NCBI GenBank assembly: GCA_027491075.1
Contig: JAIXWX010000010.1
Coordinates: forward strand, 1 to 64,000
Source: Flavobacteriales bacterium
GTDB lineage: Bacteria; Bacteroidota; Bacteroidia; Flavobacteriales_D; Sanyastnellaceae
Reading direction: 5' to 3'
Length of the DNA stretch: 64,000 nucleotides
The notes under the pieces were generated by a model. It was not told where the DNA came from. It searched no databases and saw only the letters and a list, made by a program, of their open reading frames with translations. Positions 12,021 to 21,167 of the stretch are shown here, piece after piece. How positions within the stretch are numbered: position 1 is the first letter of the stretch; each line of letters begins with the position of its first letter. The position numbers and the translations under genes are program-made.

Positions 12021-12716
12021 TTATTTCTCTGGGAGAATGGTCTCGATAACGGTTTCTTGTTTCTTCCAAGTCCATTCTTTTTTCGACCAATACCATTGGT
12101 TGTTTGACATTTTCTCCAAGTCTGGAGGATACTCTGTGACCACCTTCCATTCAGGATCGTTATTGATCCCTACTGTAATTTTGGAATCATAATGTTGAAT
12201 TCCACCGCCAGGATTTAAACTTTCGTGCATTTCACTTACTGCACCATTGGAGTGAAAAGACTTAATAGTAGTTATGTGCTGATAAGAGAGAAGCGCATCT
12301 TCATGCTCATATGTCATTTTCCCCCAAGGATCGAATAGTTGTAATTTTCTTCTGCCCTCTTTCCATGGAGTGATGATGACCGATATTTTTGAGGAATTCC
12401 TGTAATAATGAAACACGGTATCTTCCTTTGCCTTCTGTAGATTTTTAGACTCCATAGGCTTTGGTACTTCCTTTATGATTTCCCGCGGAGTTGGTAACGA
12501 TGGATTTCCTGGTTTGATATCCGTTGTTACGGGTACATTCAACGAGTCAGCATCCTGCGGCATCAGTTGTGCTACAAGGCGGTGTAAAGAATCAATCTTT
12601 TTTTCCAGGGAAATCAGTTCTTCACTTTTTGCAACAGACTCTTTGCTGCCTTCCTGATTAGAATTGCAACTACAAAGGACCACCGCCATAAGCCATAAAA
12701 GCCAACGTGAAGACAT
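12021..12716 (-). CDS. Lipoprotein of unknown function
   Basis: Exported lipoprotein of 231 aa with lipobox LCSC (Cys17). A charged, probably coiled-coil stretch follows (about residues 25-55), then a Pro-rich linker and a C-terminal domain with alternating strands (FHYYRNSSKISVIITPWKE and LFDPWGKMTYEHED). No family is recognised. It lies 31 bp after sucC on the same strand and may be cotranscribed. It ends flush against the convergent O-methyltransferase gene. Confidence 0.7.
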   Translation of the reverse strand: MSSRWLLWLMAVVLCSCNSNQEGSKESVAKSEELISLEKKIDSLHRLVAQLMPQDADSLNVPVTTDIKPGNPSLPTPREIIKEVPKPMESKNLQKAKEDTVFHYYRNSSKISVIITPWKEGRRKLQLFDPWGKMTYEHEDALLSYQHITTIKSFHSNGAVSEMHESLNPGGGIQHYDSKITVGINNDPEWKVVTEYPPDLEKMSNNQWYWSKKEWTWKKQETVIETILPEK

Positions 12717-12747
12717 GACTCAAATATAGTAAAAGAAGTGCAGCCGA

Positions 12748-13959
12748 TTAGGCCAACACTTCCTTCACCTTATCTGCCGCTTCTTGAAGCGTAATAGCAG
12801 AGTGCACAGCTAAGCCGCTGCTATCAATCAGAGCTTTTGCTTCCTCAGCATTTGTTCCCTGTAACCTTACGATAATTGGAACACTAATATTTTCGATATT
12901 CTTATACGCATCTACAATTCCTTGCGCAACGCGATCGCATCGAACGATACCACCGAAGATATTGACCAGAATCGCTTTCACATTTGGATCGCGAAGGATC
13001 ATTCGAAACGCGGTTTCTACACGTTTTGCATCCGCAGTTCCACCCACGTCAAGGAAGTTGGCTGGATCACCTCCAGAAAGTTTGATGATGTCCATAGTGG
13101 CCATTGCCAGACCAGCTCCATTTACCATGCATCCTACGTTTCCATCGAGCTTCACGTAGTTAAGTCCAGCAGCAGTTGCTTCAACTTCCAAAGGATCTTC
13201 TTCGGTAACATCTCTCATGGCAGCATAATCTGAATGACGCGAAAGGCTGTTTCCATCCAAAGTAACTTTAGCATCTACCGCTATGATTCTATCGTCACTC
13301 GTTTTAAGTACTGGATTGATCTCAAACATAGAAGCATCACAACCCATATACGCTTTGTAAAGATTCTTTACGAACTTGCCCATTTCCTTGAAGGCATTTC
13401 CTTCAAGTCCAAGATTGAATGCAATTTTTCTACACTGAAAATCATTGACTCCTGTTAGTGGATCTATGACTTCTTTAAAAATTCTCTCTGGTGTATTATG
13501 AGCAACATCCTCAATATTCATTCCGCCATCTGGGGAATAGACGATTACGTTTCTGCTTTGACCTCTGTCCAATAGAATAGACATGTAAAACTCTTTGGGT
13601 TCAGAAGCGCCTGGAGCATAAACGTCCTCAGCGATGAACACTTTATTCACTTTCTTACCTTCCGCTTTTGTTTGTAGCGTAACAAGGTGCCCACCTAAAA
13701 TTCCTTTAGCTTTATCGGCAACCTCATCCAAGCCTTTAGCGAGCACCACTCCTCGAGAACCTGTTTCCGTAACGGTTCCTTTTCCTCTTCCTCCAGCATG
13801 GATTTGCGCTTTAACAACGAACCAACCTGTTTTGGTTTCTTCCTGGAGTTTCTTAGCTACTTCAGTAGCTTCTTCGGGCGTCTCCGCCACATATCCTCTT
13901 TGAATGGCAACACCATAGCTGCTCAGAATCGATTTTCCTTGATATTCGTGAATGTTCAT
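12748..13959 (-). CDS. sucC: Succinyl-CoA synthetase beta subunit
   Basis: TCA-cycle enzyme subunit of 403 aa that binds the nucleotide and CoA interface of the SucCD heterodimer, converting succinyl-CoA to succinate with ATP or GTP formation. It starts with MNIHEYQGKSIL, followed by the ATP-grasp domain (VVKAQIHAGGRGKG) and the C-terminal ligase domain (KAILVNIFGGIVRCD, VRLQGTNAEEA). The length is normal. sucD is not adjacent, as is usual in Bacteroidota. The downstream lipoprotein may share the transcript. Confidence 0.96.
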   Translation of the reverse strand: MNIHEYQGKSILSSYGVAIQRGYVAETPEEATEVAKKLQEETKTGWFVVKAQIHAGGRGKGTVTETGSRGVVLAKGLDEVADKAKGILGGHLVTLQTKAEGKKVNKVFIAEDVYAPGASEPKEFYMSILLDRGQSRNVIVYSPDGGMNIEDVAHNTPERIFKEVIDPLTGVNDFQCRKIAFNLGLEGNAFKEMGKFVKNLYKAYMGCDASMFEINPVLKTSDDRIIAVDAKVTLDGNSLSRHSDYAAMRDVTEEDPLEVEATAAGLNYVKLDGNVGCMVNGAGLAMATMDIIKLSGGDPANFLDVGGTADAKRVETAFRMILRDPNVKAILVNIFGGIVRCDRVAQGIVDAYKNIENISVPIIVRLQGTNAEEAKALIDSSGLAVHSAITLQEAADKVKEVLA

Positions 13960-14031
13960 TCTTCTGAATTTTGGTTGCGAATGTAAATCATGAAATCGAA
14001 TTAGTCTTCATTTTTTGATTTTCTTTGCTAT

Positions 14032-14688
14032 ATGATAAGAACAGAAGGTCTTAGGAAGACTTATGGCAGTTTAGAAGTACTGAAGGGTGTTGATTTAGAA
14101 ATACATAAGGGTGAAGTCGTTTCCATAGTTGGCGCTTCTGGCGCTGGAAAGTCTACTTTGCTTCACTTGCTTGGAACCCTTGACAAGCCAACCGCTGGTG
14201 CCCTGTTTTTCAACGATACAGAAATTTCCAAATGGAACGACCGCACCTTGGCTAGTTTCAGAAATAAGAACATTGGTTTTATTTTTCAATTTCACAATCT
14301 ACTCCCCGAATTCACCGCTTTAGAAAACGTTTGTATTCCCGCTTTCATCATGGATCTCAATAAAGATGAAGCGGAAAAGAAAGCCTTGGAATTACTTGAT
14401 ATCCTAGGAATGGGTCATCGAAAAGAACACAAGCCAAGTGCATTATCTGGAGGCGAGCAACAACGAGTAGCAGTAGCGCGTGCCCTGATGAATCGTCCGT
14501 CTGTTATTTTCGCTGATGAGCCATCGGGAAACCTAGATTCAAAAAATGCCAAGGAATTACACGAGCTTTTTTTCCAATTACGAAAAGAGTTCAATCAAAC
14601 CTTTGTGATTGTGACACACAATGAAGAATTAGCTAAAATGGCTGATCGAATGTTGGTAATGAAAGATGGAAAAGTTATAGGTTTGTAG
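14032..14688 (+). CDS. lolD: LolD-like ABC transporter ATP-binding protein
   Basis: ATPase subunit of the LolD/MacB (type VII) group, 218 aa, which powers extraction of lipoproteins from the inner membrane or a related process. Walker [10 protein letters not shown] is at residues 34-42, followed by signature LSGGEQQR, Walker B VIFADEP and the D-loop SGNLD. The Q-loop region is [17 protein letters not shown], characteristic of LolD. The partner LolCE permease is not adjacent. It lies 3 bp before the BatA-like gene, starting a three-gene rightward operon. Confidence 0.87.
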   Translation: MIRTEGLRKTYGSLEVLKGVDLEIHKGEVVSIVGASGAGKSTLLHLLGTLDKPTAGALFFNDTEISKWNDRTLASFRNKNIGFIFQFHNLLPEFTALENVCIPAFIMDLNKDEAEKKALELLDILGMGHRKEHKPSALSGGEQQRVAVARALMNRPSVIFADEPSGNLDSKNAKELHELFFQLRKEFNQTFVIVTHNEELAKMADRMLVMKDGKVIGL

Positions 14689-14691
14689 CGT

Positions 14692-16746
14692 ATGAAATTC
14701 GTTCATCCTGAAATATTGTGGGGGCTTGGAGCAGTTGCTATACCCGTGATAGTCCATTTATTCAACTTTAGAAAGTTTAAAAAAGTACTATTCCCGAATG
14801 TAGCTTTTCTCCAAGAAATTCAACAGGAAACAAAGAGTAAATCAAAACTAAAGCATTTGCTTATATTGATTTCACGAATGTTTGCAGTGGCTTGTATCGT
14901 GCTTGCATTTGCACAACCTTACGTTCCAATTGCAGGAGATTTGGCTGGAGGTGGCAACAAAGCGATTAGCATTTTTATAGACAACAGCTTTAGTATGGAG
15001 GCGGATGGTGAAAGAGGGGAACTCTTGGAACAAGCCAAAGCCAAAGCCATTTCATTAGTGGAAGCCCATCAACCATCTGATAAGTTTCAGCTTCTCACAA
15101 ACGACTTTGAAGGCAGGCATCAGCGATTGGTCTCAAAAGATGAAATCATACAATTGATTCAAGAAGTGAAGCCAAGTGCTTCCACAAGGAAATGGAGCGA
15201 GGTTTTTCTCCGACAAAATGATCTTCTTCAAAAATCATCGTTGAATTCGAAAGTGGCCTATTTAGTTACAGATGGTCAAAAGAACCGCATTGACGCCGTT
15301 GATTTATCGCCTGATAGTTCGATTGTGTACAGAGCAGTAATTGAAAATGGAAAGTCTGTTTCTAACTTGAGTGTTGATTCTGTATGGTTTTCTACCCCTG
15401 TAAGACAACTCAATCAAACAGAAGTGCTTTGGGTTAAAGTAACCAATAGGAGCAACGACGATCGAGAAAATGTATCCATCCATCTAAAGATCAATGGACA
15501 ACAAAAGAGTGTAGCCACTGCTACCATTCCAGCGCGCTCTTCGGTGGAGGTGGAACTCTCTTTTACCAATACTGAAAGTGGATTGAAGTCTGCAGAAGTC
15601 GCAGTGGATGACAATCCCATTGTTTTTGATAACTCCTATTTTTTCTCCTATAAAGTTGCGCCTCAGATTAAAATTTTTGAAATAAAAAGCAGTGACTTGG
15701 CAGAAAATCCATTCGACTTGTTATTAAGCGGAGATGCTTATTTCGCTGTCACCAGTTCTACAGAAAACGCAATCGATTTTAGTCAAATTAATCAGAATAA
15801 TCTCGTCATACTAAATCAATTAAAAACAATAGGAAGCGGGCTTGCACTGGAATTAGAGAAGTTTATTCTCAACGGTGGAAGTGTATGGCTTATACCCCAT
15901 TCGCAAGGAGATTTTTTAAGCTACAATGAGCTATTAAGCTCTTGTGGTGCTTCTCCCTATGAAGGAAGGATGAACTATGGAATGAATCCAGGAAACCCGG
16001 TTCATCAAGTCAATTTTGATCATTACCTATTGAAAGGTGTATTGGAAAAAAATGGAAACTCCAATGAAAAAGTAGAATACCCTATCGTTGGGAGTTTCTT
16101 CAAAATTTCCAATGGAAACTCTGAACCCATCATGAGCATGTTGGGGGGTGAATCATTTATTACCTCCGCAAGCCACGGTGGAGGGAGGATCTATACCTCT
16201 GCAACTTCCTTGCAGAGAGAAGAAAGCAACTTCATCACTCATAGTTTCTTTCCAACGCTTACTCTCCGAATAGCTGAGTTCAGCCAAAATTCCGATGCAA
16301 TAGCCTACGAGCTTGGGAAAGAGCAGGCGATTTTGCTACGGAACTTTACAATTTCTAATGAACAAACATTTCGCCTGGCCAAATCTGGTCAAGAAGAAAT
16401 TATTCCTGAACACCGCAGTGTTGGTGGTAATACCGAAATTTTTCTGCACAGTGATCTAAGTATCTCAGGGTGTTACGATCTAGTCATTGGCGATAGTATC
16501 GTGAACACAGTTGCTCTGAACTACTCCAGATTAGAAAGTGATTTAGACTATGCAACACCATCAGAGATTCAAAACATGATGACTGATGCGGGTAAAAATG
16601 GAATAAGTGTATTGCAAGCAGATATTGAAACTATGGCCAGCTTTGCCGATGAGCTCGAAAATGGAAAGAAATACTGGCTGACAATGATTATCTGGGCCTT
16701 GATACTTTTGGCGATAGAAATTTTACTAATAAAATACTGGCGTTGA
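14692..16746 (+). CDS. BatA-type membrane protein with vWA domain
   Basis: Membrane protein of 684 aa. The N-terminus (MKFVHPEILWGLGAVAIPV, then HLFNFRKFKKVLFPNV) is the conserved BatA/TIGR02226 leader with two membrane helices (about 1-25 and 55-75). A von Willebrand A domain follows with the MIDAS motif DNSFS at 97-101, then a long domain exposed in the periplasm and a final helix at 660-682. Paralogues sit in Bacteroidota aerotolerance operons, but this copy is elsewhere, between lolD and a dihydroorotase homologue. The function is unknown; complex assembly is a common guess. Confidence 0.85.
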   Translation: MKFVHPEILWGLGAVAIPVIVHLFNFRKFKKVLFPNVAFLQEIQQETKSKSKLKHLLILISRMFAVACIVLAFAQPYVPIAGDLAGGGNKAISIFIDNSFSMEADGERGELLEQAKAKAISLVEAHQPSDKFQLLTNDFEGRHQRLVSKDEIIQLIQEVKPSASTRKWSEVFLRQNDLLQKSSLNSKVAYLVTDGQKNRIDAVDLSPDSSIVYRAVIENGKSVSNLSVDSVWFSTPVRQLNQTEVLWVKVTNRSNDDRENVSIHLKINGQQKSVATATIPARSSVEVELSFTNTESGLKSAEVAVDDNPIVFDNSYFFSYKVAPQIKIFEIKSSDLAENPFDLLLSGDAYFAVTSSTENAIDFSQINQNNLVILNQLKTIGSGLALELEKFILNGGSVWLIPHSQGDFLSYNELLSSCGASPYEGRMNYGMNPGNPVHQVNFDHYLLKGVLEKNGNSNEKVEYPIVGSFFKISNGNSEPIMSMLGGESFITSASHGGGRIYTSATSLQREESNFITHSFFPTLTLRIAEFSQNSDAIAYELGKEQAILLRNFTISNEQTFRLAKSGQEEIIPEHRSVGGNTEIFLHSDLSISGCYDLVIGDSIVNTVALNYSRLESDLDYATPSEIQNMMTDAGKNGISVLQADIETMASFADELENGKKYWLTMIIWALILLAIEILLIKYWR

Positions 16747-17978
16747 TGAAAATTCTCTTAAAATCCGCTACCATTATTGATATTCATAGTACTCTTCATA
16801 ACAAGAAGAGAGATATCTTAATAGACAAAGGAGAAATAATAAAGATTGGGACAAATCTTATCGATGCTAAAGCCAAAGAAGTCAAAGCCAATTCACTTTG
16901 TATTTCACCGGGCTGGGTGGACATGAAAGCTAAAATTCCTGACCCTGGTTTCGAATATAAAGACACCGTTCAATCTAGTCTGGACGCCGCACTGAAGGGG
17001 GGATTCAAATATGTAGTGGCCATGCCAGACACCGATCCAGTGATTGATAACAAGTCACAAGTAGAATATCTACTAAGTCGAAGTAAGTCCCACGCTGTGC
17101 GTATTTTACCTTCGGGCGCGCTATCACAAGGTATGCAAGGCAAGTTGCTCGCTGAAATGTATGATATGCATCAGCACGGTGCTATACTCTTTAGTGACAA
17201 CAAGAAATCAGTAGGTACCGAAATGATGACACGAGCGCTCGAGTACGCTCAAAACTTTAACGGACTGATTGGAAGTTTTCCATTCGACACAGGAGTAAAT
17301 CCAGGGGGAATGGTCAATGAAAGCAATATATCCGTGCAGATGGGATTAAAAGGACTTTCTTCATCGTCGGAAGAAATACGACTTCAACGCGACATTGAAT
17401 TGCTCAAATACACCAAGGGCAGAATGCATGTAATGTTGATAAGCACTGAAGGAAGTGTGGAATTGATTCGCAAAGCAAAAAAAGCGGGATTGCATATTAC
17501 ATGCGGTATCGCTGCACATCAACTGGCATTCATGGATAAAGATGTTGCCGACTTCGATTCCAACCTCAAGGTATTACCACCTTTTCGTCAAAGTCAGGAT
17601 ATTAAGGCGTTGATTAAAGGTTTAAAAGATGGCATCATCGATGTCATTTGCAGCGATCATGAACCAGAAGACCATGAGCACAAAGCACTTGAATTTGAAT
17701 ACGCCAATTATGGTATTAGCTCAATCCAAACAGCAGCTCACGTTGCTTTTTCTGTACTTAATAAAGAAATGAGTGTAGATCAAATCGTTGAGAAAATAAG
17801 CACGAATCCAGCAAAAATATTGGGTATAGAATACCCAGTTGTACGCGAAGGACAGAAAGGCCCCTGGACCATATTCTCGCTTGGTACCGAACAATCATTC
17901 GGTATTTCGGGGTGGAAATCTCTATCGAGAAACTCTCCATTCATAGAGAAGAGTTTCCCAATAGAAGTGATTTCATAG
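16746..17978 (+). CDS. Dihydroorotase-like protein lacking metal ligands
   Basis: Amidohydrolase-fold protein of 410 aa related to multifunctional-type dihydroorotase. The first metal motif, normally DxHxH, reads DMKAK (residues 59-63), so both histidines are lysines. The metal-ligand His before ST is also lost (HVMLIST). SDH at 303-305 keeps the final aspartate. The carbamate-lysine region is also not recognisable. I infer it is not a hydrolase. Similar degenerate copies occur in Flavobacteriia as I recall, and pseudo-dihydroorotases elsewhere act as structural partners of aspartate transcarbamoylase. The ATG overlaps the upstream stop (TGATG), so it is translationally coupled to the vWA gene. 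Confidence 0.85.
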   Translation: MKILLKSATIIDIHSTLHNKKRDILIDKGEIIKIGTNLIDAKAKEVKANSLCISPGWVDMKAKIPDPGFEYKDTVQSSLDAALKGGFKYVVAMPDTDPVIDNKSQVEYLLSRSKSHAVRILPSGALSQGMQGKLLAEMYDMHQHGAILFSDNKKSVGTEMMTRALEYAQNFNGLIGSFPFDTGVNPGGMVNESNISVQMGLKGLSSSSEEIRLQRDIELLKYTKGRMHVMLISTEGSVELIRKAKKAGLHITCGIAAHQLAFMDKDVADFDSNLKVLPPFRQSQDIKALIKGLKDGIIDVICSDHEPEDHEHKALEFEYANYGISSIQTAAHVAFSVLNKEMSVDQIVEKISTNPAKILGIEYPVVREGQKGPWTIFSLGTEQSFGISGWKSLSRNSPFIEKSFPIEVIS

Positions 17979-17981
17979 TGA

Positions 17982-18302
17982 TTAAGCTTGACCTTGTGGG
18001 CCGCCAAAATTCATTGGCATGACGTGATCTGGAGCGGCAGACTCTGCTATTTTACCATTCTGTGACTCGAACTTAGCGATGTTCTCTGCCAAAGCTCTCA
18101 TTAATCGTTTCGCATGTTGCGGAGTCAATATAATTCTTGACTGCACGCGCGCCTTTGGCACTCCAGGCATCACTCGAATGAAGTCAACTACAAATTCCGC
18201 TGGAGAATGTGTAATGACTGCAAGGTTCGAATAAATACCTTGAGCTACTTCTTCATTCAGTTCAATATTGAGCTGATTTTGTTGATTCTTGTTTTCTTCC
18301 AT
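17982..18302 (-). CDS. DUF3467 family protein
   Basis: Small 106-aa protein of the DUF3467 family, common in Bacteroidota and of unknown function. A Gln/Asn-rich N-terminus precedes the conserved core EVAQGIYSNLAVITHSPAEF and the RIILTPQHAKRLMRAL stretch. It has no signal or membrane segment and is probably cytoplasmic. It is the last gene of the leftward lipA-gap-upp-yjjG run, starting 2 bp after yjjG, and converges on the dihydroorotase-like gene. Confidence 0.87.
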   Translation of the reverse strand: MEENKNQQNQLNIELNEEVAQGIYSNLAVITHSPAEFVVDFIRVMPGVPKARVQSRIILTPQHAKRLMRALAENIAKFESQNGKIAESAAPDHVMPMNFGGPQGQA

Positions 18303-18304
18303 TG

Positions 18305-19033
18305 TTAGAAAAATGATATAAGCTCATGCAGATCATCTACAGTGAGCGTCGGTTTATAATTATGTCTGATTAAATTGTTTGCCTTTCCTCTCAGCTCGTT
18401 TTGCATTCTTTCCGTTTTTGTGAGAAAAACTTGATCGATTCCAAAATCCCTCGCACCTAAAATGTCTGCATCCCAATCGTCTCCAATCATTATTGAATGG
18501 TCAGGCAAAGCATTTGCCTTTTGAAGTGCAAACTCATAAATTCCTCGATCGGGTTTTTTCACTCCTGCATCTTCACTATTTATTATCTCTTCGAAAAAAT
18601 GATCAATTCCCGCCGCCTTCATCTTAATGCCCTGCACTTCTTTAAATCCATTGGTAATAATATGCATATGATATCGTCCCTTCAGGGAGTTGAGCAATTC
18701 CAAGGCTCCTTCCACTCGATGAGGTAGGGCCGGACAAACTTCAAGAAATCGTTCTGCAAACCGTTCATAGAAATCGACAGACTTTTCAATTCCCAATTCA
18801 AGAAAAGCTTTAGAGAAACGCTCTGTTCTAAGGACTTCCTTCTTTATTTTTCCTTCACGATACAATGCCCACACGATTTCATTATGGTGGTGATAATGTT
18901 GGTAGAAGGATTTAAAATTTAATTCTTGTAGTTCAAACTCTACTACTAGTTGGCGAAGAGCCAGTTCTGTGTTTTTATACAAATCCCAGAGGGTTCCGTC
19001 AAGATCAAAAAATAGATGTTTGTATTTTTTCAT
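18305..19033 (-). CDS. yjjG: YjjG-type HAD nucleotidase
   Basis: Haloacid-dehalogenase phosphatase of the YjjG family, 242 aa, which dephosphorylates non-canonical pyrimidine nucleotides. The nucleophile motif DLDGTLWD begins at residue 10; motif II is ITNGF, and motif III/IV is KKPDRGIY...MIGDDWDADILGA. The frame is open for 54 more bases, but the ATG at 19033 gives the usual MKKYKHLFFDLDGT start and overlaps the previous stop by 4 nt. Its proximity to upp fits a pyrimidine-salvage and nucleotide-cleaning role. Confidence 0.88.
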   Translation of the reverse strand: MKKYKHLFFDLDGTLWDLYKNTELALRQLVVEFELQELNFKSFYQHYHHHNEIVWALYREGKIKKEVLRTERFSKAFLELGIEKSVDFYERFAERFLEVCPALPHRVEGALELLNSLKGRYHMHIITNGFKEVQGIKMKAAGIDHFFEEIINSEDAGVKKPDRGIYEFALQKANALPDHSIMIGDDWDADILGARDFGIDQVFLTKTERMQNELRGKANNLIRHNYKPTLTVDDLHELISFF

Positions 19034-19473
19034 GCCGTAGATGCAAGTCGAATTAAATAGGCCAATGAGGTGAGAACAACGCTCCAAATACTGAAGGCGA
19101 AGATCAACTTAGCCATTGCATTCGCATCGTGTCTGAAATACCGAGCACAAAGCATGGCAGATACAGGAACAGATATCAAACCGCAAATAAGCATCAATCC
19201 TTTTATTCCCATTTTATTTTTTATAGAAATAATTTTTCTTCTTGTTGAAGAAAAAGTCTTCCCTTTTGGAAATGGCCAATGCCTCAGAATCCAATCACCG
19301 AAATGATAAAATATAAAAACACCCAAAGCAGCACCCGAAGTAGTAATTAGAATAATTTCAAGTACCGACCAATGTTCTGACCCTGGATTAGTGATCATCA
19401 CAAAAGGGGTGAATAGAAATTTAACAATACTCAAAATCCACCATCCAAGCACCTTAATAAAGTACTCCCACAT
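19030..19473 (-). CDS. Small integral membrane protein of unknown function
   Basis: Protein of 147 aa with three or four hydrophobic helices (about residues 8-28, 38-60, 93-112 and 122-143) and a basic loop between helices 2 and 3 (KGKTFSSTRRKIISIKNKMG). No family is recognised. The ATG at 19473 overlaps the upp stop (TGATG), and the end overlaps yjjG, so it is embedded in the operon. A TTG one codon earlier is in frame but the coupled ATG is preferred. Confidence 0.75.
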   Translation of the reverse strand: MWEYFIKVLGWWILSIVKFLFTPFVMITNPGSEHWSVLEIILITTSGAALGVFIFYHFGDWILRHWPFPKGKTFSSTRRKIISIKNKMGIKGLMLICGLISVPVSAMLCARYFRHDANAMAKLIFAFSIWSVVLTSLAYLIRLASTA

Positions 19474-20120
19474 CAAGCCTTTCCTCCAAATGCAAGGTCT
19501 CCGGCATCACCTAGCCCGGGCACAATATAAGCTTGAGCAGTAAGTTCATCGTCAATATCTCCTATCCAAAATGAAGTTGATTCGGGCATCTTACTTCTCA
19601 AGTGATTCAAGCCCGTTCTACTTGCAATTATCGCTGCGATTATGACCCGTTGAGGTTGGCCTTTTCGAACTAAACTTTTATAGGCAAGTTCCAAACTCGA
19701 GCCCGTTGCAAGCATAGGATCCAATAATATCAGAGTTTTTCCTTCTAAAGAAGGAGAAGAAGTGTAATCCACCTCAATTTCAAACTCTCCACCTTTGTGG
19801 TGTCTACGATAAGCTGCAACAAACGCATTTTCTGCTTTATCAAAAAAATTAAGAAAGCCTTGATGCATGGGTAAAGCCGCTCTGAGCACTGCTCCTATTA
19901 CAATGGATTCATTCGGTACATTGACATTCGCTACTCCCAAAGGAGTTACTACTTCTTTTTCTACCGAAACTAAAGACTTTGATATTTCATAAGCCATCAC
20001 CTCGCCGATGCGTTCCAGGTTTTTCCTAAATCGCATGGAGTCTTTTTGAATTTCCTCATCTCTTATTTCTAATAAGAATTGATTGAAAACGGAACTGTGT
20101 GTTGCTAAGTGATGAATCAT
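19473..20120 (-). CDS. upp: Uracil phosphoribosyltransferase
   Basis: Pyrimidine salvage enzyme of 215 aa that makes UMP from uracil and PRPP. The PRPP loop is LLDPMLATGSS and the uracil-binding C-terminus is PGLGDAGDLAFGGK. The length and start (MIHHLATHSSVFNQFL) are typical. It lies 12 bp after gap and is coupled to the membrane-protein gene that follows. Confidence 0.95.
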   Translation of the reverse strand: MIHHLATHSSVFNQFLLEIRDEEIQKDSMRFRKNLERIGEVMAYEISKSLVSVEKEVVTPLGVANVNVPNESIVIGAVLRAALPMHQGFLNFFDKAENAFVAAYRRHHKGGEFEIEVDYTSSPSLEGKTLILLDPMLATGSSLELAYKSLVRKGQPQRVIIAAIIASRTGLNHLRSKMPESTSFWIGDIDDELTAQAYIVPGLGDAGDLAFGGKA

Positions 20121-20132
20121 GTATTTTTAATT

Positions 20133-21146
20133 TTATTCCCAATTTTCTGAAGAAATCATTTCTATAAGATCTGCGAGCCTGCTGCTGTAGCCATACTCAT
20201 TGTCATACCATCCTACTACTTTCACCATCTTACCGATAACGGATGTCAGAGATGCGTCGAACAAACAACTGTGAGGGTTATCAATTACATCTACTGAAAC
20301 CACAGGATCTTCTGTGTACTCTAGAATATTTAGCCATCTGCCTTCTGCGGCACTTTTAAATGCAGCATTCAAAGATTGAATAGTGGCCGTAGTTCTTACG
20401 ATACACGTGATATCCGTCAATGAGCCATCAGGCACCGGCACTCGAATACCGCAACCCCCCATTTTATCAGACAGGTGTGGAAATATTCTGGTAACAGCCT
20501 TTGCCGCTCCTGTGCTCGTGGGAACGATGGATTCGGCTGCTGCTCTTGCTCGTCTCAAGTCTTTATGCGGTGCATCATGCAAGCGCTGATCTCCTGTATA
20601 AGAGTGAACAGTAGTAATATAACAGCTTTCTATACCCAACATCTCATCTATCAATTGAATCATGTGAGCTGCGCTATTGGTTGTGCACGACGCGTTCGAA
20701 ACTATCTTATCCTCACTGCCTAAAAGGTGATCATTTACACCGATTACAATGGTCTTAATGCGCTCATCCTCTGGTGGAGTGCTTAGCACTACCCGCTTTG
20801 CTCCCGCAGAAATATGACGTTGACAGTCCTCCAGAGTTTTAAATACCCCTGTTGACTCCACTACAATATCTACATCCAGATCTTTCCAAGGCAATTGTTC
20901 TGGCCGAGCAGCGCTGAAATAAGAAATGCAATGCTGGTCAATCACTAATTGATTTGGGGCAGAGGACACCTTGCCCTTGTACCTACCGTGTACGGTATCA
21001 TATTTAAAAAGGTGAGCCATCGTTCTAGCATCCGCCAAATCATTGATTGCTACTATTTCCACTTGATTTCTTTCTAACAAAACCCTCAGTAGCGTTCTAC
21101 CTATACGACCGAATCCATTGATGGCGACTTTTACTTTTCGACTCAC
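20133..21146 (-). CDS. gap: Type I glyceraldehyde-3-phosphate dehydrogenase
   Basis: Glycolytic or gluconeogenic enzyme of 337 aa that oxidises glyceraldehyde-3-phosphate with NAD(P) and phosphate. The dinucleotide motif NGFGRIGR is at residues 10-17, catalytic Cys154 in SNASCTTN and general base His181 in TTVHSYT. Asp36 in the cofactor loop fits NAD preference. Many Bacteroidota carry two gap genes, so this copy may have a specific role. It is set between lipA (21 bp) and upp (12 bp), probably in one transcript. Confidence 0.94.
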   Translation of the reverse strand: MSRKVKVAINGFGRIGRTLLRVLLERNQVEIVAINDLADARTMAHLFKYDTVHGRYKGKVSSAPNQLVIDQHCISYFSAARPEQLPWKDLDVDIVVESTGVFKTLEDCQRHISAGAKRVVLSTPPEDERIKTIVIGVNDHLLGSEDKIVSNASCTTNSAAHMIQLIDEMLGIESCYITTVHSYTGDQRLHDAPHKDLRRARAAAESIVPTSTGAAKAVTRIFPHLSDKMGGCGIRVPVPDGSLTDITCIVRTTATIQSLNAAFKSAAEGRWLNILEYTEDPVVSVDVIDNPHSCLFDASLTSVIGKMVKVVGWYDNEYGYSSRLADLIEMISSENWE

Positions 21147-21167
21147 TCTTTTTTGCTTAATCTAATA

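Noticed and set aside
16746-17978. Dihydroorotase-like gene as a pseudogene
   Set aside because: The frame is intact, of normal length, coupled to its neighbour, and only catalytic positions are changed, which fits a retained non-catalytic protein.
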